Of a stretch of DNA of 64,000 nt, positions 1 through 10,007 are shown piece after piece. Source of the DNA: Sphingosinicella sp. BN140058 (GTDB taxonomy: Bacteria; Pseudomonadota; Alphaproteobacteria; Sphingomonadales; Sphingomonadaceae); assembly GCF_004135585.1 (NCBI RefSeq), contig NZ_CP035501.1, positions 3,171,501-3,235,500 of the forward strand. Direction: 5' to 3'. Within the stretch, counting starts at the first letter, position 1; each line of letters starts with the position of its first letter. The translations under genes and the position numbers were made by a program. Under the pieces are notes generated by a model, which made no database searches, was not told where the DNA came from, and saw only the letters and a program-made list of their open reading frames with translations.

Positions 1-350
1 GGATGTTGGCGAACGCGCACCGGCAGCTCGGCCTCGCCGAGCTCGCCCGCCACGCTGCGATGAGCCCGCGAACGCTTGGCCGCCGCTTCCGCCAGGAGAC
101 CGGCACTACGCCCCTGCAATGGCTGATCGGTGCACGCATAAGGCGGGCGCAGGAACTGCTCGAGACTTCGACATTGTCGGTCGAGCGGATCGCCTACGAA
201 ACGGGCTTCGACGGCACGGCAACTCTGCGCGAGCATTTCGGCCGTCTCGTCGGCGTGAGCCCGCGGGAATATCGAAGGCGCTTCGCGGCACCGTCGGACG
301 CCGCGCCTTCATTCAGTTCCTCAGCCGCTTTTCCATCAGCATCAGCGTGA
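1..350 (+). CDS. AraC/GlxA-type transcriptional regulator, C-terminal part
   Basis: Only the last ~115 residues are visible; the gene continues off the left edge. They form a complete AraC-type double helix-turn-helix: a first helix pair around ARHAAMSPRTLGRRFRQETG, then the typical IRRAQELLE...VERIAYETGFDGTATLREHFGRLVGVSPREYRRRF signature. Such a C-terminal DNA-binding module often follows a DJ-1/PfpI domain (GlxA family), but that part is outside the window, so the effector is unknown. The 3' end overlaps the convergent acetyltransferase gene by 38 bp. Confidence 0.85.
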   Translation, partial: MLANAHRQLGLAELARHAAMSPRTLGRRFRQETGTTPLQWLIGARIRRAQELLETSTLSVERIAYETGFDGTATLREHFGRLVGVSPREYRRRFAAPSDAAPSFSSSAAFPSASA

Positions 351-846
351 GCGAGGAACCGTCCGGGAGGGGAAGCTCGAATGGTTCGATCAGCGCATAA
401 CCATGCCGCGCGTAGAAGGGCCTTGCGGGGAGTGTGGAGGTAAGTGCGGCTCTGGCGAAGCTGGCATTGCACGCTTCGCGCTCGCTTGCTTTGAGGAGCG
501 CAGTGCCGACGCCCCGCCCGGCGAGATCGGGGTCGACGTAGAACGCACGGATCCGCGCAGCGTCGACGCTCGGATCGAGCGGGTCGCCTGGCGGGTCGTT
601 CGGTCCGTGCGCACCGGCAATCGTCTTCCGCCAACTCCAGCCGCCGGCCCCGGCCAGCCCGCGGTCGAGCTCCGCAACGAAGTAGCTGCCGTCGCGGACC
701 AGCTGCCAATCGACACCGTAGGCGTGACGGATGGCGCTTTCGATCGTCGCGGGCGGATAGTGGCCTTCGTGCAGGGCACGGATCGAGCGTTGGGTGAGCG
801 CATTGATCGCCGGTATGTCCTCGACAACGGCAAGCCTGACCTTCAT
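313..846 (-). CDS. GNAT family N-acetyltransferase
   Basis: A 177-residue protein with the GNAT fold signature. The acetyl-CoA loop reads VDPDLAGRGVGTALLKASE near residue 120, and the C-terminal PFYARHGY motif is also typical. The substrate cannot be told from sequence. Length is normal for the family and the ATG start is plausible. It converges on and slightly overlaps the AraC gene, and lies 124 bp downstream of the photolyase gene on the same strand. Confidence 0.85.
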   Translation of the reverse strand: MKVRLAVVEDIPAINALTQRSIRALHEGHYPPATIESAIRHAYGVDWQLVRDGSYFVAELDRGLAGAGGWSWRKTIAGAHGPNDPPGDPLDPSVDAARIRAFYVDPDLAGRGVGTALLKASEREACNASFARAALTSTLPARPFYARHGYALIEPFELPLPDGSSLTLMLMEKRLRN

Positions 847-970
847 GTCGAACCGTTCCTGATCCTCTGCAGCGCCAGCAGGATGGCTGCACTTCCGGCA
901 GCCTGGAAGGGTGCATTCATGCGGCGGCCTCGAAGCCAGGGCACTTCATCTCGTGAGCGGGGCCGAAGCC

Positions 971-2515
971 CTAATACGCCGCGCCGCCGGAATCATCGAG
1001 CCGCGCGAGGAAGCCCGCCGCCTGTTCCCGCGTGGCTCTCTGCTCCGCCTCCGATTGCCGGTCCCAGGTTCGGTAGGGCATGGCCAGCCTCGGGTTGCGA
1101 CCGAGCTTGTCTCGGTTGCGGGCAAGAAAGTCCCAGTAGAGCGCGTTGAAGGGGCACGCGTCCTCGCCGATCCGCTTGGTCACGTCGTAGCGACAATGCC
1201 CGCAATAATCGGACATGCGATCGATGTAGGCGCCCGACGAAACATAAGGTTTGGACCCGAGCAGTCCGCCGTCGCCGAACTGACTCATGCCGAGCGTGTT
1301 CGGCAGCTCCACCCATTCATAGGCATCGAGATAGACTTCGAGGTACCAGAGGTGAACCAGCTTCGGGTCCGCCCCGATCAGCAGGGCGAAGTTTCCGGTC
1401 ACCATCAGCCGCTGGATGTGATGCGCATGTGCGGTGGCGAGCGTCTGCCCGAGTACCTCCGACAGGCAGTGCATGTCGGTGTCGCCGGTCCAATACCAGC
1501 CGGGGAGCGCGCGGCGGTGGCCAAAGAAGTTGCGGTCGACGTAATCCGGTCCCTCGCGCCAGTAGATGCCGCGCATATATTCGCGCCAGCCGATGATCTG
1601 GCGGACATATCCTTCGACCGAGTTGAGCGGCGCCCGCCCCGCGCGATACTCGGCCTCGGCCCGGCGGCAAAGGTCGAGCGGATCGAGCAGTCCCGAATTC
1701 AGATAGGGTGACAGGATCGAGTGCCACAGGAACCGCTCTCCGGTCAGCATGGCGTCTTCGTAATCGCCGAATCGCGGCAGCGCGTTGGCCATGAAGCTTG
1801 CCGCCTGGCGCTCCGCATCCTGCGCGGTCACGGCATAGTCGAATCCGTCGAGTCTGCCGGGATTATCGGCGAAGCGTTGCTCGACCAGCGCGATCACCTC
1901 TTGCGTGATAGCATCGGGCGGGAAGGAGAGGGGGCGCGGCATCAGCAGGTCCGCCCGTGCGGGCTTGCGATTGTCCTTGTCGAAGTTCCAGCGTCCGCCC
2001 GAGGGCTTGCCGCCGTCCATCAGCAGCCCGGTTTTCCGCCGCATCTCACGATAGAAATACTCCATCCGCAATTCGGTTCGGCCTTCTGCCCAAGCATCGA
2101 ATTCGCGATGCGCGCACAGGAAACGGGTGTCGGGTCGGATCTCCACCGGCCGTCCGAACAGCGTCTCCCAGCTGTCCAGCATTGCCGCGACTCGCCACTC
2201 GCCCGCTTCGGTGACGACGATACGCTCCGGATCGTGGCGCTGGACCGCGCGCGCGACCTCGCCGGTGAAATTGCCTCCATTCTCCCCATCGTCCAGCCGC
2301 ACATAGTCGACCCGCCAGCCCTCGCTGCGAAGCGCTTCGGCATGGTGCCGCATCGCCGATAGGATGTAGGCGAGCTTGGTCTTGTGGTGCCGCGCGTAGG
2401 TCGTCTCGTCCGCCACCTCCATCATCAGCACGACGCTGTCCGCCCGGTCTGCGCCGGCGAGGGAGGAAAGGTCGAACGACAGCTGGTCGCCGAGCACGGG
2501 AATGAGAATGGTCAC
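971..2515 (-). CDS. Cryptochrome/photolyase-related protein (FeS-BCP, PhrB-like)
   Basis: About 514 residues. It begins with an alpha/beta N-terminal domain (TILIPVLGDQLS) and continues as an all-helical FAD-binding domain, in the pattern of the FeS-containing bacterial cryptochrome/(6-4) photolyase family. A C-terminal YCGHCRYDV...DACPFNALYWDF segment supplies three of the four cysteines expected to hold the 4Fe-4S cluster. The expected role is light-driven repair of UV lesions in DNA. A GTG at 2515 with AAGGG upstream is preferred over the TTG at 2521. It is divergent from the SnoaL-like gene. Confidence 0.88.
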   Translation of the reverse strand: MTILIPVLGDQLSFDLSSLAGADRADSVVLMMEVADETTYARHHKTKLAYILSAMRHHAEALRSEGWRVDYVRLDDGENGGNFTGEVARAVQRHDPERIVVTEAGEWRVAAMLDSWETLFGRPVEIRPDTRFLCAHREFDAWAEGRTELRMEYFYREMRRKTGLLMDGGKPSGGRWNFDKDNRKPARADLLMPRPLSFPPDAITQEVIALVEQRFADNPGRLDGFDYAVTAQDAERQAASFMANALPRFGDYEDAMLTGERFLWHSILSPYLNSGLLDPLDLCRRAEAEYRAGRAPLNSVEGYVRQIIGWREYMRGIYWREGPDYVDRNFFGHRRALPGWYWTGDTDMHCLSEVLGQTLATAHAHHIQRLMVTGNFALLIGADPKLVHLWYLEVYLDAYEWVELPNTLGMSQFGDGGLLGSKPYVSSGAYIDRMSDYCGHCRYDVTKRIGEDACPFNALYWDFLARNRDKLGRNPRLAMPYRTWDRQSEAEQRATREQAAGFLARLDDSGGAAY

Positions 2516-2652
2516 GCACAACCCTTACTCGCGAGCATCGCCTGCGTCTGGATGTGCTTATGGCCGGGTTGCCGCCGGCAATGGGGCCGGGAACGGCTCG
2601 TACCTGCATCCTGCCGGTGCCCCCGATGCCGCCTTGGTGTACGGACGGTACC

Positions 2653-3042
2653 ATGAAACCGACACCCGAACTCGCGATCCGTCTTGCCCGCGCCACCTTC
2701 AACCGGGCCATCGCCGAAGCCGATCTCGCCGCGATCGCTCCGCTGCTTGCGAAAGGTGCAATCCTCGTCACCGGCACCGACAGCGCGGTGATCGCCGGCC
2801 GCAAGCCGCAATTGGCGACGTGGGAGCGCGACTTCGCTTCACCCCACCGGCTTGTCTACACGCGCCTTGCCGACGCGGTGACGATCTCTCCGGTGGAGCC
2901 GATCGCCCTGGAGCAGGGACGTTGGCATGGCGTCCCTGCCGACGGAGGCGCGCCAGCCGCGAGCGGCGTCTACACCGCCAAATGGCGACAGATCGACAGC
3001 GATTGGGTGATCGAGGCCGAACTGTACGTGACCTTGGCTTGA
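2653..3042 (+). CDS. SnoaL-like / DUF4440-type nuclear transport factor 2 fold protein
   Basis: The likely product is 129 residues from the ATG at 2653; the frame stays open upstream, but the extra residues look like noise. It has the short cone-shaped SnoaL/NTF2-like pattern: an N-terminal helix (ARATFNRAIAEADLAAIAPLL), a strand-rich middle, and a terminal YTAKWRQIDSDWVIEAELYV. No catalytic role can be assigned. Its stop codon abuts the stop of the convergent TonB receptor gene. Confidence 0.75.
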   Translation: MKPTPELAIRLARATFNRAIAEADLAAIAPLLAKGAILVTGTDSAVIAGRKPQLATWERDFASPHRLVYTRLADAVTISPVEPIALEQGRWHGVPADGGAPAASGVYTAKWRQIDSDWVIEAELYVTLA

Positions 3043-5187
3043 TCAGAAACCACGTGTGAAGGAAAGCTCGACGCTTCGCGGTGCCCCAACGAACACGAGC
3101 CCCGATGCGTAGCCCGACCAGTCGGCGTAGAAAGCGTCCGTCAGATTGCGCCCGCGCAAGGTCAGGGTCCCGAAGGACGCGCGCCAGGCGATCGCTGCGT
3201 CAACGGTGGTGAAGGCGTTCACCTTCACATCGTTGGCGTTGGCGGTGTAGAAGTCGCCATTGTAGCGCACGCTGCCGGTGATGGTGAGGGGCAAAGCGCG
3301 TGGAGCGTAGGTCAGCACCAGATCGGCAATCTTCTCGGCGACATTGGGCGGACGGTTGCCGCCGCGGTCGACGCCGCTCGCCTCGATCAACGCTCCATAT
3401 TCGGCGTCGAGCAGGGTGCCGCTCGCGGCGAGGTTGAGTTCCGCCGTAATCGGCAGGTTCAGCGACAGCTCGGCGCCGCGCGAGCGCTGCGTGCCCCCCT
3501 GGTAGACGATCGCCGGATTGATCGGGTCACGTGTCAGGATGTCCTTCTGGCGGATATCGAACAAGGATGCCGTGAGTTCGACTCCGCTGCCGAAGAGCGA
3601 GGTCTTGATGCCGGCCTCGTAGGAGCGGCCGCTGGTCAGGTCGAATGCCGCATTGGATGCGCTGAGGAACAGCAGCCCGCTGACCGGGGTCACCGCATAG
3701 GTGTATTGCGCGAAGAGCTGTGTTGCCGGAGTGATGCTGTAGACGGTGCCGACCCGCCACGACACGGGATCGAAGGTTTGCCCGTAGGTCTGCGCAGCGC
3801 CGCTCGTCACGTTCGCCACGGCCCGATCGAGCTTGATATGGTCGTATCGCACACCGCCGACCGCCAGCCACGCGTCCGTCAGGTTGAGCGCATTTTCGGC
3901 GAAGACGGCAAGCTGGTCGACGTCGGCGGTGACGTCCTGGCGGGTGGCGAAGTTGGCGGGCGTGTCGGCCGGGAAGCTTCCCCGCACCGGATCGAAAGGG
4001 TCGACCGAGGGCGTCGCGCCGAACCGCCGCTTGGTGAAGAAGTCGGTGTGACCATATTCGACGCCGGCGGTAAAGCGGTTGCGCAGCCCGCCGATCCGCC
4101 CGTCGAAATTGAGTTGAACGCGCTGGTTCCAGAATTGGTGATCGTGGGCGATCAGCGTCAGTCCCCGGTCGATGCCGCCGGTGCCGGGATCGAAGCCATA
4201 TTCGTCGGCATCGCGGTACAAGCGAGAGCCGTCATAATAGCTGCTGTCGCTGACGATCTTCAGCCTGTCGCTGACGTCATATTCGCCGCGCGCGCGGATC
4301 CAGACGGCCTTGGAGCTGAAATCCGCGTCGGTAACGTCGAAGTTCACGCGCCGCATCGCGCGATCGAGCACCAGCCCGGCGCTGCCGGAGACCGCATCGG
4401 ACGGGCGGCGTGCAATTGCTCGCGACACCAAAGGAGTGCCGTAATAAGCGGTGTCCGACGCATCCTCGGAATAGTCGGCCGAGACGGTGAGGGACAAGCG
4501 GTCGCTCGGCCGAAACAGCAGTGATCCGGAAGCGGCGAAGGTGCGGGAATCGGTATCGTCCACCCATCCGGACGAGCGCGAGACGGACAGGTCGCCGCGG
4601 ACGGCGATGGTGGGGCCGAGCGGAAGATTGAGATCGCCGGCAAGCCGTCCAGTGTCGAAGCTGCCGAAGCTCGCCAGCAGCGCGCCGCTGGTCTCGCCGA
4701 GTATCGGCCGGCGGGGTACGAAGTTGATCGCTCCGGCGAGCGCGCCTTCGCCCGATGTCACCGACGCAGGACCCTTGATCACTTCGATGCGCTCGAACAT
4801 CCAGGCGTCCCAATTGCGCAAGCCGACGTCGGAATTCGCCATCCGCACGCCATCGTAGAGGTAGTTCACCGCGCGGTGAAAGCCGCGCATCGAGACGGAT
4901 CCGATCGATCCGGGAAGATTCCCCGATGTCACCCCGGGCGCTGCGTTCATCGCCTCGATCGCGGTGCGGAGGCCCTGATTCTGGAAATCCTGCTGGGTGA
5001 CGACGTCGACGATCGCCGGCGTTTCGCGGTTGGTGAGACCAAGGCGGCTGCCGACGTCGGGCGCGCTCTCGAGCTGGCGTTGCCCGGTGACGATGATCGC
5101 GCTGCGATCGGCGCTGCCGGTGCTTTCCTGGGAAAATGCCGGCGATGCCGTCAGCGCAGAAGCGATGGCGAGGAACGAAGTTTTCAC
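3043..5187 (-). CDS. TonB-dependent receptor (siderophore or metal type)
   Basis: A 714-residue outer-membrane receptor with a signal peptide (VKTSFLAIASALTASPAFSQ). The plug domain (IIVTGQRQLES...; MRGFHRAVNYLYDGVRM; IEVIKGPASVTSGEGALAGAINFVPRRP) is followed by a 22-strand-type barrel ending in aromatic GF. The GTG at 5187 overlaps the TGA of the upstream PepSY gene as GTGA and has GGGAG upstream, so the two are translationally coupled. The plug resembles ferric-hydroxamate-type receptors. The histidine-rich neighbours leave copper or another metal equally possible. Confidence 0.88.
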   Translation of the reverse strand: MKTSFLAIASALTASPAFSQESTGSADRSAIIVTGQRQLESAPDVGSRLGLTNRETPAIVDVVTQQDFQNQGLRTAIEAMNAAPGVTSGNLPGSIGSVSMRGFHRAVNYLYDGVRMANSDVGLRNWDAWMFERIEVIKGPASVTSGEGALAGAINFVPRRPILGETSGALLASFGSFDTGRLAGDLNLPLGPTIAVRGDLSVSRSSGWVDDTDSRTFAASGSLLFRPSDRLSLTVSADYSEDASDTAYYGTPLVSRAIARRPSDAVSGSAGLVLDRAMRRVNFDVTDADFSSKAVWIRARGEYDVSDRLKIVSDSSYYDGSRLYRDADEYGFDPGTGGIDRGLTLIAHDHQFWNQRVQLNFDGRIGGLRNRFTAGVEYGHTDFFTKRRFGATPSVDPFDPVRGSFPADTPANFATRQDVTADVDQLAVFAENALNLTDAWLAVGGVRYDHIKLDRAVANVTSGAAQTYGQTFDPVSWRVGTVYSITPATQLFAQYTYAVTPVSGLLFLSASNAAFDLTSGRSYEAGIKTSLFGSGVELTASLFDIRQKDILTRDPINPAIVYQGGTQRSRGAELSLNLPITAELNLAASGTLLDAEYGALIEASGVDRGGNRPPNVAEKIADLVLTYAPRALPLTITGSVRYNGDFYTANANDVKVNAFTTVDAAIAWRASFGTLTLRGRNLTDAFYADWSGYASGLVFVGAPRSVELSFTRGF

Positions 5188-6425
5188 GAAATGTTGCTCC
5201 CGAAATGGGCTTTGGCTGTGGCCTGAGGCCGCGCGGCACGCCGGCGGCGGCGCCAATGAAGAAAGCCGGTCACGAACAGGATTGCGGGAACGAGCCCCAG
5301 CAAAACGGCGAGGATGCGCACCGGCAGTCCGCCGACAGAGCCGTCGTGAAGGCATCGGATCCAGGCACCGAGCCTGGTTCCAGAAGTGCCGCGACGTTCG
5401 TCGTGAACGGCAAGCACTTTCCCGCTATATTGATCGACGAATATGAAGCTGCTGGGGAAGCGCCGGTGCGGGTCGCCGGGGACTTGCACCCGCATTCGAA
5501 TTGCCCCGTCGCCATGGCCGGGGACGTCGATGAACGCGAGCCTGGCTGCGGGAAGCGCCCGATGTGCTGCGGCGAGCGCCTGGACGATCGGAATCTGACG
5601 ACCGTCGACTCTGCTCGACGTCGGGTCCGGCACAGAGTCGGGCGCCAGCAGAAGCGCCTTCACATTGGGCAGCGCGAGCAGCACCCCGGTGCCGACCAGC
5701 ACCAGCAGCAAGCCGGCGCTCCACAGGCCAAACAGCTTGTGCAGGTCGCGCAGGCGGCGGATCGGAGCCGCATCCTGCTTGAACGCCAGCGCCTTGCGCC
5801 AGCGTCCCCGCGGCCACCACGCGGCGATGCCGCTGACCAGCAATAGCAGCATCACCGTGCCGGACCAGCCGACCACCTGGCTTCCGAGTTCGCCGGCGAG
5901 GAGATGCATGTGCAACTCGTAGAGCCAGCTCATCGCATATCCGCCCCAGGGCGCGTGCCGGACGACCTGCGTGCCGTCCGGTGAGAACCAGACCATTTCG
6001 CGTTCGGCATGATGCCCATGATGCCCATGATGCCCGGCGTGCGGATAGTAACGGGCCGGGATCGCGCCGCCTTTCCCGGTTGCCTCGAACGACCAGCTAC
6101 CGGCCGGGCCGGGCCACTCCGCGCGCGCGGCGGCGAGCGCACGATCCCAGACCGGCGAGTCCCAGCCTGGACCGCGCTCCGCCTCGATGCGCGAGGCCGG
6201 ATGCAAGGCGGCATCGATCTCCACATAGAAAACGAGCGCGGAGCCGGTCAGGCCGATGAGGACGAACAGCAGGCCGACACTTAAGCCCAGCCAGAGGTGC
6301 AGCCGGCGAACCAGCTGACGTACGCGTGACGTCGTCGTCGGCCGTGCTGCCGTATGTCGGGTGGAGCGCGCCGTCCGCGCGCTGTCGCTCCCGATCGGCG
6401 CAGGCCGATCCGATGATATGAACAT
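5184..6425 (-). CDS. PepSY-associated transmembrane protein with His-rich loop
   Basis: A 413-residue inner-membrane protein of the PepSY-TM (PiuB-like) family. It has about four membrane segments: after VRQLVRRLHLWLGL near residue 45, around VVGWSGTVMLLLLVSG, around LFGLWSAGLLLVLVG, and near the C-terminus (ILAVLLGLVPAILF). The large periplasmic part contains a HAGHHGHHGHH run from a tandem nine-base repeat at about 6008-6034, suggesting metal binding. Members usually sit beside TonB receptors and are thought to act in reductive uptake of iron or other metals. It is coupled to the receptor gene. Confidence 0.85.
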   Translation of the reverse strand: MFISSDRPAPIGSDSARTARSTRHTAARPTTTSRVRQLVRRLHLWLGLSVGLLFVLIGLTGSALVFYVEIDAALHPASRIEAERGPGWDSPVWDRALAAARAEWPGPAGSWSFEATGKGGAIPARYYPHAGHHGHHGHHAEREMVWFSPDGTQVVRHAPWGGYAMSWLYELHMHLLAGELGSQVVGWSGTVMLLLLVSGIAAWWPRGRWRKALAFKQDAAPIRRLRDLHKLFGLWSAGLLLVLVGTGVLLALPNVKALLLAPDSVPDPTSSRVDGRQIPIVQALAAAHRALPAARLAFIDVPGHGDGAIRMRVQVPGDPHRRFPSSFIFVDQYSGKVLAVHDERRGTSGTRLGAWIRCLHDGSVGGLPVRILAVLLGLVPAILFVTGFLHWRRRRRAARPQATAKAHFGSNIS

Positions 6426-6564
6426 GATCCATGATCCCGGCAGCGCACCCGAAGGGCGCGCGGTCGTAGTGACAGGAGCGTGCTGCGACCGTTGGCTGCA
6501 ATCCGCAGGGATGCGAGAACAGCCGCCTTCTTCCTATTCGGACGAAGACGCTCCGGCGCGAAGA

Positions 6565-6978
6565 TCAGGAAAGGGCAGGAGGGCCGCGAAGCGGGGGGCG
6601 GAGGCGCGATGCCCTCGTGACCGGCGGCTGCTGTGCCACGCGCAGCGCCTGCACCATAACGAACAGGAAGGCGGCGACGATCAGGAATGGATCTGCCCCG
6701 GCCAGAGCGGGGGCGGCAAGACTCGAGAAAAGGCAGGGCCCCTGCGAGCCCTCGTGGGGCTTTTGCTCGTCACCATGATGACCGGAGCCGTGCGCGACTG
6801 CTGCGTGGGCCTCGATCGTCACCGGGCCCGCACCGGAACAAGGGACGATCGCAACCGCCCCATGATGGATCGTCGGCATGTAGCCCGACGGAACCAGGAC
6901 CCGCATCAGCAGCGCACCCGCAAGCACGAACGCTGCCAGGGCACGATGCTGAAGCAGGAAGGCGCGGGCTCCGGTCAC
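6565..6978 (-). CDS. DUF2946-like membrane-anchored protein
   Basis: A 137-residue protein with an N-terminal hydrophobic segment (LAAFVLAGALLMRVLVPSGYMP), a periplasmic stretch with HGSGHHGDEQKPHEGSQGPCLFSS, and a second hydrophobic segment (PFLIVAAFLFVMVQAL). This layout matches DUF2946 proteins, commonly found beside copper or iron receptors; their function is not established. The frame opens with GTG at 6978. It leads a likely three-gene unit with the PepSY and TonB receptor genes. Confidence 0.7.
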   Translation of the reverse strand: MTGARAFLLQHRALAAFVLAGALLMRVLVPSGYMPTIHHGAVAIVPCSGAGPVTIEAHAAVAHGSGHHGDEQKPHEGSQGPCLFSSLAAPALAGADPFLIVAAFLFVMVQALRVAQQPPVTRASRLRPPLRGPPALS

Positions 6979-7182
6979 CCTTGCGCCCTAGCAGATGGTG
7001 TCGAGTCCGTCAGGCGCATAGTTGGTCGGAATCCCCCAGCTCTGCCTCGCCAACGCAATAGTACCCAAAGGTATGCGGCAGACGTCGAATATTCGCTGCG
7101 CATGCTCGCGGCGGCGCCGTGAGTGGTGCAGCCCCGGGGTGTTGATCTCGCCATCGAATGCGGCAATATGTCTGAGTAATAG

Positions 7183-8400
<1,218 letters not shown>

Positions 8401-8477
8401 GCGGCGGCTGGGCGGCCCGGCCGTGGCCGGTGGCCGGTGCGCGTCTGGGGGATCCTGGACGCGTCCGGCGCCTGCCG

Positions 8478-9260
8478 TCACTTGGTGCGGAGTGCCCAAC
8501 GCAGTCCGGCGGTCAGATGACGCAGGACATTGGGGTCGCTGAAGCTCTCGTTGGTGTGGCCCATGGCGGTGTAGAAGACGCGGCCGCCTTCGAACTCCTT
8601 GCGCCAGCTCACCGGGTTGGGATTGACGTCGGCCTCGCCGATCGTCGCCGGATCGAGGGTGACGAGCAATTTGGCGGTGACGTCGAAATCGTCGAAATAA
8701 TACCATTCGTCTGCGCGTCGGATCGTCTTGGGCAACCCGGCCGTGGTCGGCTCCTTGGCGTCGATGATCGTGACGACACCCTCCGGAGTGCCCTGGGGAT
8801 GGCGCGCGAAGTGGCCGCCGAGCATCTTGCCGTACCACGGCCAGTGGTAGTGGGAATCGGCTGCGGCGTGAATTCCGACGATGCCGCCGCCGCGGTGGAC
8901 GAAGTTCTGCAGCGCGTCACGTCCGGCGCCCTGCAGCCACTCGCTTTCCGGCTTCTTGGGGTCGGTCGTGCTGCTCAGCAGGATGATCGCGTCGACATCC
9001 TTGAGCCCGGCATCGGAGAAGATCGCGGGATCCTCGCTGGCGACGATCATCATCTTCTCGCGCGTACCAAGCGCCTGGATTGCGGCAATGCCCGGCTCGA
9101 TCGACGCATGTCGATAGCCGGTCGTGTGCGAGAAGAGCAGGATCTTGGGCCGGCCGCTTGCGTCTTTCGCCGCCGCCGGGCTCGCGACCGCGATCATCCC
9201 GATCAGCGCTGCTCCGGCCAGTCCCGCCACCGCCTTCGCAAGGCTCTGCAGTCTCCGCAT
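8478..9260 (-). CDS. ThuA-like domain protein, exported
   Basis: About 260 residues with a signal peptide (AVAGLAGAALIGMIAVASPAAA) and the ThuA fold: ILLFSHTTGYRHASI, IVGIHAAADSHY, WYGKMLGGHFARHPQ, GRVFYTAMGHTNE and a terminal GLRWAL. ThuA-like domains accompany 3-keto-sugar metabolism and sugar hydrolases in many bacteria. An ATG at 9260 with GAGGGG upstream is preferred to the TTG at 9266. It is divergent from the GMC oxidoreductase genes, which suggests a shared glycoside-oxidation role. Confidence 0.85.
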   Translation of the reverse strand: MRRLQSLAKAVAGLAGAALIGMIAVASPAAAKDASGRPKILLFSHTTGYRHASIEPGIAAIQALGTREKMMIVASEDPAIFSDAGLKDVDAIILLSSTTDPKKPESEWLQGAGRDALQNFVHRGGGIVGIHAAADSHYHWPWYGKMLGGHFARHPQGTPEGVVTIIDAKEPTTAGLPKTIRRADEWYYFDDFDVTAKLLVTLDPATIGEADVNPNPVSWRKEFEGGRVFYTAMGHTNESFSDPNVLRHLTAGLRWALRTK

Positions 9261-9342
9261 TCGCAACCCCTCTCATTTTGCCACTTTTCTTGTGGCTTGC
9301 TAACGTGTTGAAGAGCTTGAATTATCCTGTCGCCCTTCGCGC

Positions 9343-9357
9343 TGTCCAAACTGGACA
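9343..9357. promoter_or_regulatory. Perfect 15-bp palindrome in the divergent ThuA/GMC promoter region
   Basis: TGTCCAAACTGGACA is a perfect TGTCCA-N3-TGGACA dyad midway between the divergent ThuA-like gene and the GMC small-subunit gene. Position and symmetry suit an operator controlling both directions. No local regulator gene is evident. Confidence 0.45.
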
Positions 9358-9411
9358 TCGCTGTCATGCTTCATTATGGGAACGCTAACAAGAGCGCCCG
9401 GGGAGAGGGAC

Positions 9412-9960
9412 ATGAGTTCAGTCGCCGTGATTTCCAACGTCGATCGCCGCATGCTCCTGCGGAGCGCCATTCTGCTCGTCGGCGGAAGCCTCACCGGCCT
9501 GCCCGAAATGGCTTTGGCCCAGGCCGCCGAAGCCGCGGAGGCGCCGTTCTTCACGCCGGCGCAGACCGCCGTGCTGGCCGAATATGCCGACATCATGATC
9601 CCGCGCACCGACACGCCTGGCGCCAAGGATGCCGGCGTGCCCGAGAATTTCGATGCCCTGATGCGGCATTGGGCGTCCGAGCAGCGCCGCGATGATTTTC
9701 GTGCCCTCGTCGAGGAGATTGGCGGCGCCGGCCTGCTGTCGCGGCCGGCCGGGGCCGAGCGGCTTGCCTTCGTGCGCGGCTTCGATGCCGACAAACTCAA
9801 GAAGGGCGATCCGGTTTACGGCAAGTTCAAGGAACTGGTGATGACGCTCTATTACCTGTCCGAAGCCGGCGCGACCAAGGAGCTGCGCTACGAGCTCGTT
9901 CCGGGCAAGTGGGAACCGGCGACGACGATCGGCACCGACACGCGCGCCTGGGCCGTCTGA
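9412..9960 (+). CDS. Gluconate 2-dehydrogenase subunit 3 family protein (GMC small subunit)
   Basis: A 182-residue protein with a Tat-like N-terminus (DRRMLLRSAILLVGG). The body is typical of gluconate 2-dehydrogenase subunit 3: FFTPAQTAVLAEYADIMIPRTDTPGAKDAGVPENFDALM and a terminal YYLSEAGATKELRYELVPGKWEPAT. In known enzymes this subunit escorts a GMC flavoprotein through the Tat pathway to the periplasm. The ATG at 9412 follows GGGAGAGG; the longer frame is unlikely. The large subunit follows after a 47-bp gap. Confidence 0.9.
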   Translation: MSSVAVISNVDRRMLLRSAILLVGGSLTGLPEMALAQAAEAAEAPFFTPAQTAVLAEYADIMIPRTDTPGAKDAGVPENFDALMRHWASEQRRDDFRALVEEIGGAGLLSRPAGAERLAFVRGFDADKLKKGDPVYGKFKELVMTLYYLSEAGATKELRYELVPGKWEPATTIGTDTRAWAV

Positions 9961-10007
9961 GGTACCGCGCCGACATCATATGAAATCCGGGTAGGTTGGA
10001 GGTAACA

